The position numbers and the translations under genes were made by a program. A DNA stretch of 64,000 nucleotides from Galeruca laticollis (taxonomy: Eukaryota > Arthropoda > Insecta > Coleoptera > Chrysomelidae). Shown here in pieces: positions 44,640-57,310 of this stretch. The DNA lies in assembly GCA_963921935.1 (NCBI GenBank), contig OY998177.1, positions 21,971,926 through 22,035,925 on the forward strand, read 5' to 3'. Numbering within the stretch: position 1 is the first letter of the stretch; each line of letters starts with the position of its first letter. The notes beneath the pieces are model-generated. The model was not told the origin of the DNA. It worked only from the letters and a program-made list of their open reading frames with translations, and did no database searches.

Positions 44640-44770
44640 TGACTATATAAACATTTGCTAAGCAAATTTTCAAACGACTGAAATAATTGTTAAAATTTTT
44701 TCTATTACATAATCGACATTTACTCAAAACCAGGAAACCAGGTCCACCGCGACTCGGACAGCTGATGATT
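44640..44770 (-). repeat. Inverted copy of the 29150-29260 repeat
   Basis: On the minus strand: CTGTCCGAGTCGCGGTGGAC, GATTATGTAATA, GTCGTTTGAAAATTTGC and AATGTTTATATAG, in the same order as at 29150. Likely the tail of a hAT-type fragment. Confidence 0.6.
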
Positions 44771-46496
44771 GTTTCCATTGCTACCTCTATCCAAACTATC
44801 TACTCCACAGAACATTAAACGACCTGAAATCACCATAGAAAATGTAACGCTGCCTGCCGGACTATAAATAAGGATCCCTCAAATATTCCTGTGGATTTAA
44901 CTTATTCAATGATTTAGAGAATCAGACCAGTGTTGATTTTCTGTAGTTGGTCCGAGGATTAAAAATACTATAAGAAGTTATTTGTAGAAAGAAATTTTAA
45001 AATGTGTCCAAATAGCTCAGTTTTCAAGTTTTTTAATAAATCATTTGTAATAAAATACTAAGCCCTATTAAGAAAATTGCTAGAAGATTCTCCGTATACA
45101 AAAAAACATCTCATAAAAATCAATTAACGACTCAAATTTGTTAGATGAATCACCCTATTCTTGGAACAAGCTCGATAACTTTTGTTCTATATTGGTTTTA
45201 TCTCAGGCAGAAACTCCCAGAAATAACTGATAAGGAGCCGGAATAAAGTCACGTTTCTCGTTTGCAAGAGAGTAGAAACTTTCATGTTCACAGTAAAACA
45301 ACAGGAAACTTCAATTCGAAGTGACTCCTCAGGAAGGGGAGAAGTTTAGCTTAGGAAAATCAATTATACCGGAGGATTTGGATACCATCTAGCAGATGGC
45401 AGCACGCTTGGCTGTTCCTGAAAATAGAATACTTATTTCGATTGGATTTTATGTATATGTCTAGATTACAATTTCAACTTTAAAAAATTAAAAGTGAACT
45501 TGTTGTAAACATATCACCATAGAATACATTTATGCCTTTCATAAATAGAAGATTTGATAAGTAAATAGTATACAGGGCTAATAGTCTTTAGATAAGGAGC
45601 GTATAAAATCAGCCAAGATAATGGTATAGTTATTACGATACCAAATGATAAGCGAAATAACGTCAGAGGCTGACAGTTTGCATCCCAAGTGCCTTGGGCC
45701 CGAGGGATGTCGTCGTCCGTGGGCGTTACTTCTCTTAACGCCCATGGTGCCTTCGACGTTTTATGTCATTCTAACTGAAATGATATTAGAAGGTATACAT
45801 TTCAAAACTATTCCCGGCAGAACGTCGCTGTAACGTCGGCTTATATGATAGATTTAGTGATAGATTTGGGTATTTGTTGATAACTGCGGTAATGCAAATT
45901 ACAATTATTTTCATATTGTCAATACTGTCCTGTCATCGTGCGTCGCGCCGTTTATGATGAGTTTAAAAGTAGAAAATTTACCTTAAATCGCCCTACTGAG
46001 AGCAGCAACATGTATGGAGGCATAATATATCTGCCTCAATAATCTACATTCATTTACGACAAGGAGTCCTGCCGGCTCGAGAAATGCTTACCAGACAACG
46101 CTCTAATATCAATTAACGAGACTGTCATGTTAACATATCTTCGGGAAATATGTTTACTTTTATTTTCGTGCGTTATGAAAAATAACGCCTGTTGCTACCA
46201 ACACTCTCGTAATTTCGTAAGTTAGAGAGCGGTATTTGCCATTTAACGTTTCTTAAATTAGATATGTTATTAATGTATAATGAATAAGGATGATATAAAG
46301 AGTTTTATAGGTTATAGGGCGACAAATTTGAAAATTGATCGTTACAACTTTTGCCTTTTGAACTTGATTCCTGCAATTCCAAATATTCCAGAGTGAAAAT
46401 AACTGTCCATTAATATCCTTACATATTATATTTTCATGCGGTTTTCACCGATATGTAGTGTGATGCAAGAGGAAGGTTTAGGTTTATGATTTGTCA
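44771..46496. other. Intergenic, some GC-richer patches
   Basis: No gene is supported. A perfect small hairpin TGGGCGTTA-cttctct-TAACGCCCA lies at about 45720-45745 in a GC-rich patch. No domain is visible in the open frame at 45645-45833. Confidence 0.4.
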
Positions 46497-46969
46497 ACCC
46501 ACTATTTAAATAAATATTACAGTGATGTTAATTCATAATCACATTGCGATAATATTCTTCCTTTTTTCCTTCCTGCTTCCATCACATGCACATCTATACA
46601 ACCGCTTATGCCCAGCTTGTAGCTGTTAACTTTTGTGATGTTTCAACTTAACTTCTCAGCGATGTTAAAGCGCTGCCTTTTTATATTACTGTGATGTTAC
46701 TAGAACTTCCTCAAAAGGAAGTCTTTATAACGAACTAGGAACAACATTTCTGTTACATTCTGAAATGCCTTTTAACATCTTGTCGATGTTAATACAATGT
46801 CTAAAAAATAACATCTTATCAATAATCTAAATGCGACATTTCAAAAACAATACAGTGTATTCTTTTAGATGTTGAATGGACATTACTTAAACCTCCAAAT
46901 ATTATACCTCAAATATTCTAGATGACATCTTATAGATGTTTCTGTGCCTAATCAGCAAATACAGGGTGA

Positions 46970-47939
46970 ACAACTAAGAACGCCGGCTGTCGGCCAAATT
47001 TCAAAAAATAGTCATGGTACAACTTTGAAAATATACCTTCAGAAACATTACCCTGAAAAATCGCTGGAAAATATTTTTCAGTTTCTAAAATATCTGCTAT
47101 GGGGTGAAATGAAGACTTGAGAACATAATACTGTGATTATCTCTAAAAAAGACATACTATATTGATATATTTTGTTGAGATTATGAAAAAATGTAGTTAG
47201 GGACTTTTTGTCCTTATTCTTCAAGTAAGGGGTGGGGTAGGTTCAACCCAAATAACAAATGTCGTAACACTTATTTGTTTTTCAATCGATATGAATGTTT
47301 TTGGCGTCATTTAAAAGAGTTTTTCCTCTTCAATAAGATATGCTTAAAAAAATATCAAAATTGAGCAGTTTTGTCAACGCTATGTGAAAAAGTCGACAAT
47401 TTTCCCATTTTTCTCGGAAATTTCAAATGTAATGAGGCATTCATCAAATTTCGATGAGAAGGGATTTATGTTATCAGATATAAAAATTAAAAAAATGCTT
47501 CAATTAACATTTGAAATTTCCGAGTGGATGGAAAATCATCTAGTTTTGTTATCCATCATATTAAACAGAAAAACTCTTTCAAATGCAGCTAAAATCAATA
47601 ATATCAGTTAAATAACGAAAAAGTTATAGATTGGTTCATTAGTTTGAACCTTCCTCACCCATTATTTTAAGAATAATGGCAAAAAATCACCTTAATTAAA
47701 TTTTTTCATAATCAAGATTTCAAAAATTGTATTTTTAGGACACCTGTAGTATGTTTTTGTGGTAGTATCATGTTTTCGATTGTTTATTCCAACCCTAGCG
47801 GATAATTTAGAAACTGCAAAATATTTTCCAGCAATTTTTTTTTCAGGATCACTTACCTGAAGGTAATTTTTTTGAAAGTTGTACCATGATTCTTTTCTGA
47901 GTTGTGGCCTACAGTCGTTCTTAGTTGTTCACCCTGTAC
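46970..47939. repeat. Foldback element copy 2, about 970 bp
   Basis: TACAGGGTGAACAAC at the left, GTTGTTCACCCTGTA at the right, with long inverted arms as in the copy at 39090-40051. The termini are even better matched here. No coding content. Confidence 0.85.
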
Positions 47940-49098
47940 ATTCAATATAATATAGTAAAAAAAGCAATGAAGGATTTGAAACGTTTATTCTGTATTAATT
48001 AACAGTACAGTAAGTTTGAGGAAACAGGTACATAATTAGAGAAAAAAAATATCTTGTCCAGTAATCCAACCTAAAAAAAAATTTGTGTAAGCATATTACA
48101 TAACAAGTGTGGAAAGTGGAAACTATTGAACGGATTCAGTGGAAGCAAGAAATGAAAAAGGGTATATTACTCTGTAATTGCCATAATGTAACATACTTTG
48201 AAACTGAATTAATAAAGTTTAACGGATACACATACATTACAGCTAGTTTACAGAAAATTTATTGGGATAGTTTTTTAATAATATTAAAACTAATTAAAAT
48301 TTCACAACATAAAGATTTCATGAAACGTTACGTTAAATCAACGAAAATTCAATCTGATTAAAGAAAATCCAATAATTTACTTACGGTTACTTTTTATTAC
48401 GCAATAGTCGCTGTTTCGATTGCCTCAGCCATTCCATAACGTACACTTCAAAATCCTTACCTGTGGAACATTGGAAGGTGTTCTGAACAGCAACTAATAA
48501 AACAATTACTTTAGATCAAATTGTGCCCATGGCGACCTTTCATCGATCATCATAAACTACATCAAACTTGATTTTCAGCCAATTGACTGGGACCCATTTT
48601 CAACAAGATACATCCGGTGTTCTTCAAAGGAATAACAACATATTTTATTTCGAGAAGTGAGTTTTCATGATTTACCTGCTATTATATGCCTCACTCCGGT
48701 TGGCAGATAAATTCTGGTGTGCTATGAAAATTCTTACTTCTTTTCTGTACAAAATAATATACTATTCTCATCTTGTTATTTTCGTCCTGGAACATATTGT
48801 ATATTAACCTCGTGGAATTGTAATTTGATGAAAACTAAGCATTATTAATACACTGTATACAAAAAAACTACTTATAAAGAAGAGATATGAACACATTATC
48901 AAGTTAAATGAGTTTATAATTAATTGTATCCAATTGAGTATCCAATAGCTGTATTTCTACAATAATAAATAATTGAATTATGTTTGTTGACTGAAGCATT
49001 CAATGTCATAAGTTACATATTCTTCAACTAGATTAATATAGGCACCATTGTAAGGGACACATACAGCTTATTTATTGTATTCAGTGTATTTTCAAATG

Positions 49099-49959
49099 GA
49101 AATGAAGTTTTCAACAGAAATTTCTGTTTTTAAAGTCTAAAACAGTGTCTAATTGTGCACAAGAATTATTAGTATTAATGTTAAAATTTTCTAAACTTGC
49201 AAAACTATATTGATGGCTATGACTACTACTACAAAAACTAGAACTAGAAATACTCGATTCAATATTTTTTGTACTGTTTAATACAATGTCTGTATCAGAC
49301 TCTTTGAAATAGTTATCCCCCTTTCTTTACATAATTACCAACTATTTGTTTTTTATTTTATTTATGTAAGTAACTTCAGAAACATCTTGAACAATGAAAA
49401 TATTTTCTTCTAGATTCAAATATCTGCCAACATATGAGCATATTCTATTATTAATAATAATATCTACCCTATTGCAATAATAATTTTTTTGTAGGGTATA
49501 ATGCATATCTCGGATTTTAAATATTGTGAATCGTTTTTAATATATACTTACTAACTAGAATATTTTGAAAGTTGGAAAAACCCTTATTTTGTAAACACTA
49601 TTATATAATTTTAGTGTACAATTCCGCCACCTGGAATTTCAATGTACAATAGCCAATTAAAGTCTTGAATGAGTATTGAGTTTTAATTATGATTTTGAAA
49701 TAGGTATTTACCGATAAGAACTATTGTTCGTCCATTAAAACAAGAATTATAACTAAGTATAGAAACTGAAGCTAAGTAGGAACTAACGAAAACAGAGACC
49801 ACTTTATTCAAGTACTTGCAACAAATGTGCTTCATGCAAATAAAATATAACACAAAACTGAAAACCATCCGCCATTGATGTAAAAGTAACTGCAACATGT
49901 GATCATCTTAGGAACATGTTAATTTGTAATATTACAGTAACGTTCTGTATGTGACATTA
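49099..49959. other. 862-bp segment present only in block B
   Basis: The homologous junction in block A is tight, so this is an insertion in B or a deletion in A. On the minus strand about 49500-49100 reads well as protein (NYYCNRVDIIINNRICSYVG, RYLNLEENIFIVQDVSEVTY, then SFCSSSHSHQYSFASLENFN) with two stops between. I do not recognise the family. No inverted ends are visible. Confidence 0.4.
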
Positions 49960-50224
49960 GTGAGAAGTATACAAATTATCATCGTATTAATGTATCATAT
50001 AGGAAGTTGCTAAGAAGAAGTTCATAGGATGTGTAGGTAATTGCGAATTCTAGGATTATTGTGTACATCAAAAATATGTTTTATTTACATGACATGAATG
50101 TTAATAGAGTTGATAATAAAAATAAGACATCTAGGAGATATCTTATTACCGTTCTAAATAAGCATCACGAAAAGTCTCTAAAAAGAACATCACAAAAAAG
50201 ACTTGTTATGTTTCTTGTTTAGTG

Positions 50225-51815
50225 GGAAGGTTTTGTGTAATTTGGTTGAAATGACGCCACGAAATTTTGACAGTCCAGTTTTCGAAAACTGTTCATGTAT
50301 GAACTTTGGCTGCTATAAACTGATAACGTTTAAGGTTGTATGTGAGTGGGTTAGAAATAACACTTCCCACCGCAACCCTGATGTGTTTGCTGTGACTCAC
50401 ACGTTGCTAGAGTTCGCTGTACAGTCCACACCCATTGATGAATGAGATAATCGTACAACACGAGACTTCTTTGAAGTCCGTGGGTTCCAGTCGTGTAAAG
50501 CCGAAGGTCTAAAATCTGAGCATTTCCAGTGCAAAGCAGGTACAGAGAATGTGCTCTGAAGTTTCGTCTTCCACGTAACATTAGCGACAGTCTGATTTTG
50601 GTTACAGACCCATCCTTCTCAGATGTGCTCCTAGATGACAGTGTTGGTAGGCTTTCTTTGAGGGGTTTGTGATAAATGGGTTCGAGTGTGTGAGCCCCGG
50701 TGTCTCACTGAAGAGCCTAAGCGTTTTACACTCGGCCCAATTAAATATGCAGGTTTTGACGGTGCTTATTGCGATGCCAGCGACGGGTTCTCATCCGATG
50801 AAGACAAATTCGGTTCCATTTCTGACGAGCGCGTCGGCCTCTTCATTGCTCTACACGCCAACGCCCTCTGTGCCCTGAGACCCGTATTAAAGTAACATTG
50901 TTCTGCTTGCCCAGGTGGTCAAGGAACTGAACGCAGATCCAAACCAGCCTAGATTTCAGTCGATTGGAGCTCATTGCTTTTAGAGCCGCCTGGCTGCCTG
51001 AGAGTATTTTAATAGACCGGATAGCTGTTACTCAGCTCTATGGTGCTCCCCTCTATAGCTATCATCTCTGCCTAGAATATAGTAGTGAGCTTACCAAGGC
51101 TTAATGATATTTTAACTCTTGGGTTAGTTCCATGAACTGCCGCTTCTACGCCGTTCTCGGTTTTGGAGCCGTCCTTAAACAGCACATAGTCGGTGGGTGG
51201 AAAGAAATTCTCACTCCTCTTTCAGGAAAGTGGGCGTTGTAGGCTTTTTGTATGTACAGCTGCGGTGCTACCTAGTCTGGGATCATTCCAAGTATGTGTT
51301 GATTACTGATTTCACTCTGCACACCGTGTGATCTCTTTGTAGCTCATTGTTGCCATGGCTGCTAGACGTTCGGTTTATTGTGATCTCTATAGCAAGTGTT
51401 GGTGTCGTCGACATAGCTCTTGTAATAGCCAGGCATACGAGGCGCTCTTCACTGGACAGCCTAATTTTGGACGTCCGTAGCAATCCTTTCTGCCACCAGA
51501 CGACCAAGCCATACAGAGTCATTGATTTAATAACCGTTTGATATATCCAATATATCATCTTGGCTCTTGTACCCCAGGATTTGCCACAAATCCCTCTGAG
51601 ATTCCAGAGGGATAGTCTGGCTTTGTTTATTTGGTTTTCCAGATGGGAGTTGAAGGTCAATTTTTTGTCTAGGATAATCCTAAGATATTTGACATATTCG
51701 TCAAACGGGATTGTCCTTCCAGATACTAAGGGTATCGGTAGTTTATCTGATTTCCTTCTTAGTGTGAATGAAACAAATACAGTTTTGCTAGGTTTCCTAT
51801 CATTTCCGGTCACGT
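50225..51815 (-). pseudogene. I/LOA-type LINE: RT thumb, RNase H and zinc tail
   Basis: Minus strand, from 51815: NPSKT-like KPSKTVFVSFTLRRKS, YVKYLRIILDKKLTFNSHLE, SWGTRAKMIYWIYQTVIKSM and LAITRAMSTTPTLAIE form the RT C-part. From about 51200 an RNase H domain follows (FKDGSKTENGVEA, AEMIAI, then NEEADALVRNG near 50845). Finally a Cys-His tail contains CYVEDETSEHILC (about 50570). A vertebrate-style L1 lacks this RNase H; the order RT-RNH-tail fits the I, LOA or related clades. The 5' part is missing (truncation at about 51830), and stops occur after 51283. Confidence 0.8.
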
Positions 51816-52316
51816 GACCGCTACAGCATTCCCATATTTCCTCTATAATTTAACAGTTTTTGATACCGTAAACTGGGGTGAATAGAGACAAAAATTTCAA
51901 TAATCATATAAATATAATAAAAATGAAGTTATTGTAATCGGGTTTGTAGTAAAAGAACGGTCATTTATCAGTTTTAATATTTTTATACATGTAGGTGTTA
52001 AAAAAATTAGGCGGCGTTAAGTAACACTACCTGTCAATTGACACTTTCTTCAAAAATATCATAACCTCCAAACTGTTGACTTAATGAAACAGGTGGTTGT
52101 GATTATCAGTTTGGTGTACATAGTTGATGATTAATTTGTATTTGGTCAGTAGTTTGTCATTTTCGACATTAGGGCAGTTATTGAATTGTAATGATTTTGT
52201 TTGAATAACAAGACAAAACACATAGTTTGGAACGTTCTGTACCAATAGTGTTATTTGATAATACCTGTACAATTTGAATAAATAAATTGTTATTTCTATA
52301 CAGATGGTGTTCAAAA
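51816..52316. other. Intergenic, no gene recognised
   Basis: AT-rich, without repeat structure that I can support. Confidence 0.4.
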
Positions 52317-52615
52317 ATGGGTAGAACGTACAAAAAGACCCCAATTCTGGAGCACATGCTTCTGTTGTTCCAGAGTGCATTAAGAATGCAATTCTGGATG
52401 TGAAAAGAGGGATGGTACTGAGAACAGCAGCAGCTACGTGGAAGATTTCAAACTCCGCTCTGCATCGATATTGTTCTAAACCCAACATGGAAATTGGGAA
52501 GACAGACGGATAACAGCATTATCCACAGCATTAGAAATAAAACTTGTTGGATGTTTACAAAAGTGCGCTGAGTGGATCTATCCGCTCAGCCTTTTTGATA
52601 TTCGTTGTTTTGTAG
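52317..52615 (+). pseudogene. pogo/CENP-B-like HTH fragment of a transposase
   Basis: ATG 52317 opens MGRTYKKTP. After one frame change, IKNAILDVKRGMVLRTAAAT and WKISNSALHRYCSK follow. This is the psq-type helix-turn-helix found at the N-terminus of pogo/Tigger and jerky-like transposases (R-Y-K/R, A-x-x-V-x-x-G, AA-x-x-x-I-x-x-x-T/A-L). Past a stop, TALEIKLVGCLQKCAEW fits the second (CENP-B) HTH. The DDE part is absent. Confidence 0.65.
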
Positions 52616-52663
52616 GAGTTTTGAATAAGGACTTAGAGAGAGAGAAACTTAGACGTGTGATTA

Positions 52664-52666
<3 letters not shown>

Positions 52667-52729
<63 letters not shown>

Positions 52730-52738
52730 ATATATATA

Positions 52739-52779
<41 letters not shown>
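52667..52779. repeat. (TA)n microsatellite left of the Penelope-like element
   Basis: About 55 TA units with a TTTTATAT and a TATATTATAT interruption. It lies 40 bp from the left inverted flank of the element. Confidence 0.95.
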
Positions 52780-52782
<3 letters not shown>

Positions 52783-53038
52783 TTTCTTTTTTTTTGGTTC
52801 TTGGTCTTTTTTATTTACTTATATATTGTTATTTTATATTCTTGGGATTGAGGACCATTTTTAAAGACATTTAACTAGTAGTTAATACATTTTTATTTTA
52901 CGTTTCGGTCTTCCATGACCTTCATCAGAAATAAATTTTTTTGTTAAAACTAAAAGAAATGGTACAAGTTACAGAAAGAATTTTTAAAAGCAAAACAAAA
53001 CAAAAATCAAAAATAAAAACATAAATAAAATTGAAAAT

Positions 53039-55071
53039 TTGAAGAATAGAACTCATACCAAACACAATTATAATGATTCGTGGTTAGAAAATCTCACTGA
53101 TATAGATATTCCCGAATATGTACAGGAAATTCTTAGTCTAGGGCCAAATTTTGCTGCTCCTTTAGAAAATGCGAACGATATACCTATCCCGGAAATAATA
53201 AGCAACATCGAGACTTCCCTCATAAATCTTAATTCGGAAACAAAAGATAATTTGCGGTCCCAATGTTGCAACATCATAACAAATCATAAAAATAATTTTA
53301 AGAAAAACTCTAGCATTCAAAATAGACAAAATAAAAAATTTACCAACAAAATAAAAAAAACAAAATCGTTTCTAAGGCAGAATAAAAATATAATAGTATT
53401 AAAACCTGATAAAACTAACAAAACTGTAATAATGTTTAAACACGACTACCAAGAAAAAATGTATAACTTACTCAGAGATGATACTACTTATAAACAACTT
53501 AAGAACGATCCTACAAATATATACCAGAAAAAAAAAACAATGCATTAGTAACAAATTGGGAAAATAAAACATATATTTCTCCAAACACAGCAAAAAATTT
53601 GGAAATACCAAATTCGCTTCCACCTAGAATCTATGGCCTACCAAAACTGCACAAAGAAGGAATACCACGTCGGCCTATTGTTTCATGTATCTAATCACCT
53701 TTCGAAAAACTATCCAAATATTTTAAAAAAATTCTTGAAAACATTGTTTACCAGAATAAATACTACATAAAAGACTCGATGGATTTCAAAAATAAGATTA
53801 AAAACATCACAATACCAGAAAATTATATACTAGCATCCCTAGATGTTAAATCATTATATACGAGTGTTCCTATAAATTTAGCAAAAAATATAATAATTAA
53901 AAAATGGAATCAGATTAAAACATACACTGATGTACCTATGAGTGACTTCTTAGAAGCTATAGAACTCACTCTGAATTCCACCTATTCTTTGTATGAAGAG
54001 ACGTTTTACCAACAAGTTGAAGGATGTGCCATGGGGACCTCGATTTCTATTGTCATTGCCCAATTAGTTATGGAAGACCTTGAAGAAACAATACTGACCA
54101 AAAACTCAATTCAAACACTATTTTTTTACAGGTATGTTGACGACTGCATATTAGCAATTCCAAAAAATACAGAACATTTGGTCTTGCAAGATTTCAACAA
54201 TTACCATGACAGACTACAGTTCACCATTGAACTAGAAGAAAATAATCAAATTAGCTTTTTGGACCTTACCCTCCATCATACAACTAACACCATAAAAACG
54301 GAATGGCACAAAAAAGATACCTGGTCTTCCCGATATTTAAATTTTAAATCACAACACCCTCTAACACACAAAAAAACTGTTATTATAGGACTCGCAGATC
54401 GATCAATAAATCTGTCCGACCCCGAATTCAGAGATAATGCAATAATAAAAGCTAAAGATGCCCTTATACTCAACAACTATCCCACAAATTTGATAAATAA
54501 GATATTTAAAAAACGTTTACATATATTTTATAACCATAATAATACAAAAACTAAAATAAACAATAAAACAAACCAATTCCTCACTTTGCCATATATACCA
54601 AATTTATCAGAAAACCTAAAAAAGACATTTTCGCACCACAACATACATGTTGCTCATAAAGGGTACAACCTACTAAAAACCAATTACACCAATCTAAAAA
54701 GTTCAATCTCAAAAGAAAAAAAGAGCAATATAGTGTATGAAATACCATGTAAAAACTGTGAAGAGGTCTACATCGGACAAACAAGTCAGTATTTGAAAAG
54801 CAGAATAAATAGTCACAAATATAACAAACGAAACAAAACGGCACTCACTATCCATGTTTCAGAAAACCAGCACGAATTTGATTTCGAAAACACAAAAATT
54901 CTTCGAAGTGAAAACCATACAAAAAAACGCGAAGTTCTAGAAATGATAGAAAAACAAAGAAAAACTAGTTCCGTACATTTAAAGACTGACACAAAAAATC
55001 TTAGTAAAATTTATAATAACATTATAAAAACTTTGAAATATAGAGAAACACTTGGCACATTCCAAATATAA
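53039..55071 (+). pseudogene. Penelope-like RT plus GIY-YIG endonuclease, near complete
   Basis: N-terminal part 53039-53548 ends in NIIVLKPDKTNKTVIMF, the family motif before RT. A frame change sits at an A10 run (about 53528-53537). Then LPPRIYGLPKLHKEGIPRRP, a TAA stop at about 53692, and an open frame 53779-55071. It carries ASLDVKSLYTSVP (motif A Asp), QVEGCAMGTSIS (motif B), FYRYVDDCILAI (motif C Asp pair), ISFLDLTL, and the GIY-YIG nuclease: NIVYEIPCKNCEEVYIGQTS with Arg in YLKSRINSH. Two lesions separate this from an intact gene, and the A10 run could be a sequencing or slippage artefact. Confidence 0.9.
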
Positions 55072-55074
55072 TAA

Positions 55075-55145
55075 ATTTATTACCACTCCCTATATAAATA
55101 TAAAATCCATTTATTACCACTCCCTATATAAATATAAACTTCATT
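55075..55145. repeat. Short tandem duplication after the PLE stop
   Basis: TTATTACCACTCCCTATATA with its following bases is present twice in a row, unit about 36 bp, in the 3' untranslated part. Confidence 0.8.
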
Positions 55146-55556
55146 TTAATACCAGTCAACACAAAAACGACACATTAAAACCTCGTTACGGCTGCTTTCA
55201 TGGTATAGAACAAATACTCGTATATTCCAATACAAATTTTAATCAATGAATGTCATATTTTTAAAATGTTCGTTTTGTTTTGGGTGTGAGTTGTATTCTG
55301 TTATGTGATGCGTCCTAAAACATCTATAAAATATATTAAATAATCAAATGAACGTTCTGTCGAAGGTAAGATTTATTTGTTTTGCTTTTAAAAATTCTTT
55401 CTGTAACTTGTACCATTTCTTTTAGTTTTAACAAAAAATTTTATTTCTGATGAAGGTCATGGAAGACCGAAACGTAAAATAAAAATGTATTAACTACTAG
55501 TTAAATGTCTTTAAAAATGGTCCTCTATCCCAAGAATATAAAATAACAATATATAA

Positions 55557-55557
<1 letters not shown>

Positions 55558-55606
<49 letters not shown>
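55558..55606. repeat. (TA)n microsatellite right of the Penelope-like element
   Basis: About 24 TA units that start exactly where the right inverted flank ends. Confidence 0.95.
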
Positions 55607-55612
<6 letters not shown>

Positions 55613-55974
55613 GTGAATATTGGGGCATTGCAGCAAGAGAAACGGAATAAAGTGTACTCATAACGGAAAATTTCCAAGCTTTCGAGAATGATTATCCTCA
55701 TCATCAGGGAGACTGAAATGGAAAAACAGCATTTAGATACTGTAGTTAACAAAAAAGATACAAAAACAATGAATTCACAATAGGTGTGTACTTACTTCCG
55801 AGTTGAGGTTAGATTCCATTATGTTATATAAGAATTAACTACGGATAATTAAAATATGAACTAGTTAACCCAACAATGGTTCACATCATACAGTCACATT
55901 AAAATGACTAATAAGCCAACAACATCTAACACCATTTCGCAGACCTAAGGAGCACGAGTGCTTTTTTGTTGAAA
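55607..55974. other. Intergenic; PLE-like flank phrase
   Basis: Around 55670-55715, AGCTTTCGAGAATGATTATC then CTCATCATCAGGGAGACTGA recalls the CGTTTCGG...CTTCATCAG phrase of the neighbouring PLE flanks, but no coding part is seen. Confidence 0.35.
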
Positions 55975-56022
55975 ACCGGCCAGGAAATGATATCGTTTTC
56001 GATATCCGATTTCCTGGCCGGC
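55975..56022. repeat. 48-bp palindrome next to (TA)n
   Basis: CCGGCCAGGAAAT-GATATCG then CGATATC...ATTTCCTGGCCGG: 13-bp outer and 7-bp inner arms around TTTT. It would form a strong hairpin. Confidence 0.85.
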
Positions 56023-56024
56023 TT

Positions 56025-56160
<136 letters not shown>

Positions 56161-56238
56161 AAGGAGATGTAGGAATATCGCGTGATATGTTAACAACAAC
56201 AACAAAGAGATTCATGGGTAATTCACGCAAAATAAGGG

Positions 56239-57310
56239 CTACTGGAATAGGGTGGTAACCGTGGACATGCATGTTTCTGGCTCATTTTGCCTCTTTAGCA
56301 CGGCATAACCAAATAAGGATGTGAAATTTGGGGGAGGTTTATTGCTGAGTTGATATGGATCCCCAGGCTGTTGTCCCACATAAACTTCCATATTCAGAAG
56401 GTAACAAGTTTTAGCATCTACCAAAGCATGTACCTTCAACCCGTATTTTGCTGGTTTACTCAGCATGTACTGCCTAAAAGACCACCGACCACGAAATGAT
56501 TCAAGTTTTTCATCGACGGTCAAGTATTGTGACGGCGTATAAGAAGATTTGCAGTTATCGACAAATTTCTCAGATAAATGTCGTATGTGGGCCAATTCAT
56601 CTAATTTGAGTCTTTCTTTCCGGTTTTCTTTATTATCGAAGCGTAAGCATGACACCAAAAATTGGAATCGCCGTTGACTCATTGTGGCACAAAATACATC
56701 CATTCCTGTCTTATCACTATTCCAAAAATCATACAAATGACGACAGCCATTTCTAAATGCTCCTACCAAATAAAGAAGTTCCGAATCTGCTGTCATTTCG
56801 GGCATAGAAGTTTTGTTGTAATGAGGAGAGTCTTTCCACAAATGAGCTTTTTCTGTGATCCTCTGGTTCGTGTATTGAACAATATCACCTATCACCTATG
56901 TTATTGTGAAAAAACAGTTGAAAACATTGGTGAGGTGTTTTAGCATCTTTAGCATGTCGTCTAGCCCCCGGCATGTGTGTAACGATATTTCCGGCCCTCG
57001 TACGTACATTTCTCTCAGGAACTTCTTTAGACCATTTGATTTTGTTTTTTGCTAAAAAGTATTTGGTAAATATTGATTCCCCACTATCTAACTCTTCTCC
57101 CTGATCTTTGACTGGATCTCTTGCTTGTGCTGTTGCCATTCCTTCTTCATTTTCTTCAGCAACCTGTTCCAAATCACGATAATCGCTGCACACACTCACA
57201 TGATCTACTTCACTTTCTGATTCCGAGTCTATTGGTTCGATATCTTCATCCTCCTCTAATTCATTCCAAAGTGCCATTAGACGAGCCTGCTCTTTGTCGT
57301 AGTCACCCAT
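56239..57310 (-). pseudogene. piggyBac transposase, 5' half only, frameshifted
   Basis: Minus strand. ATG at 57310 (MGDYDKEQARLMALWNELEE) opens an acidic N-terminus like that of the intact element. The first part closes at 56885 and the second starts there in another frame (IGDIVQYTNQRI). The cause is visible: ATAGGTG is tandemly repeated (about 56882-56897). The second part has LTVDEKLESFRGRWSFRQYM with the first catalytic Asp and NMEVYVGQQPGDPYQLSNKP, then ends at 56239 before the second and third Asp, where unrelated sequence and (TA)n begin. Its upstream end reads TTAA-CCCGGCATCCGACACGTGG (57635 downward), a typical piggyBac terminus. ACGTGGGGTGT is repeated inverted at about 57422-57432. 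Confidence 0.85.

Larger units (their letters stand above)
46497..50217 (+). repeat. Block B: second copy of the compound repeat block
   Basis: Collinear with the three separated segments of block A (35655-35725, 38711-40372, 43068-44170). It lacks the piggyBac and Crypton insertions and so preserves both empty sites (near 46571-46581 and near 48255). It ends at CTTGTTTAGTGGG, immediately followed by the LINE on the minus strand. Confidence 0.85.
52819..55558 (+). mobile_element. Penelope-like element with 185-bp inverted flanks
   Basis: 52819-53003 and 55375-55558 are inverted copies with very few differences (shared: TATTGTTATTTTATATTCTT, GACATTTAACTAGTAGTTAA, CGTTTCGGTCTTCCATGACC). Between them lies one PLE coding region. 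The outer limits abut (TA)n tracts on both sides. PLEs often carry terminal repeats in direct or inverted arrangement; here the arrangement is inverted. Confidence 0.85.

Noticed and set aside
45645..45833. 62-codon GC-rich frame
   Set aside because: Contains a hairpin-forming patch and no domain; probably non-coding.
50203..50895. Plus-strand frames over the LINE tail
   Set aside because: Antisense shadows of the RNase H and zinc-tail region.
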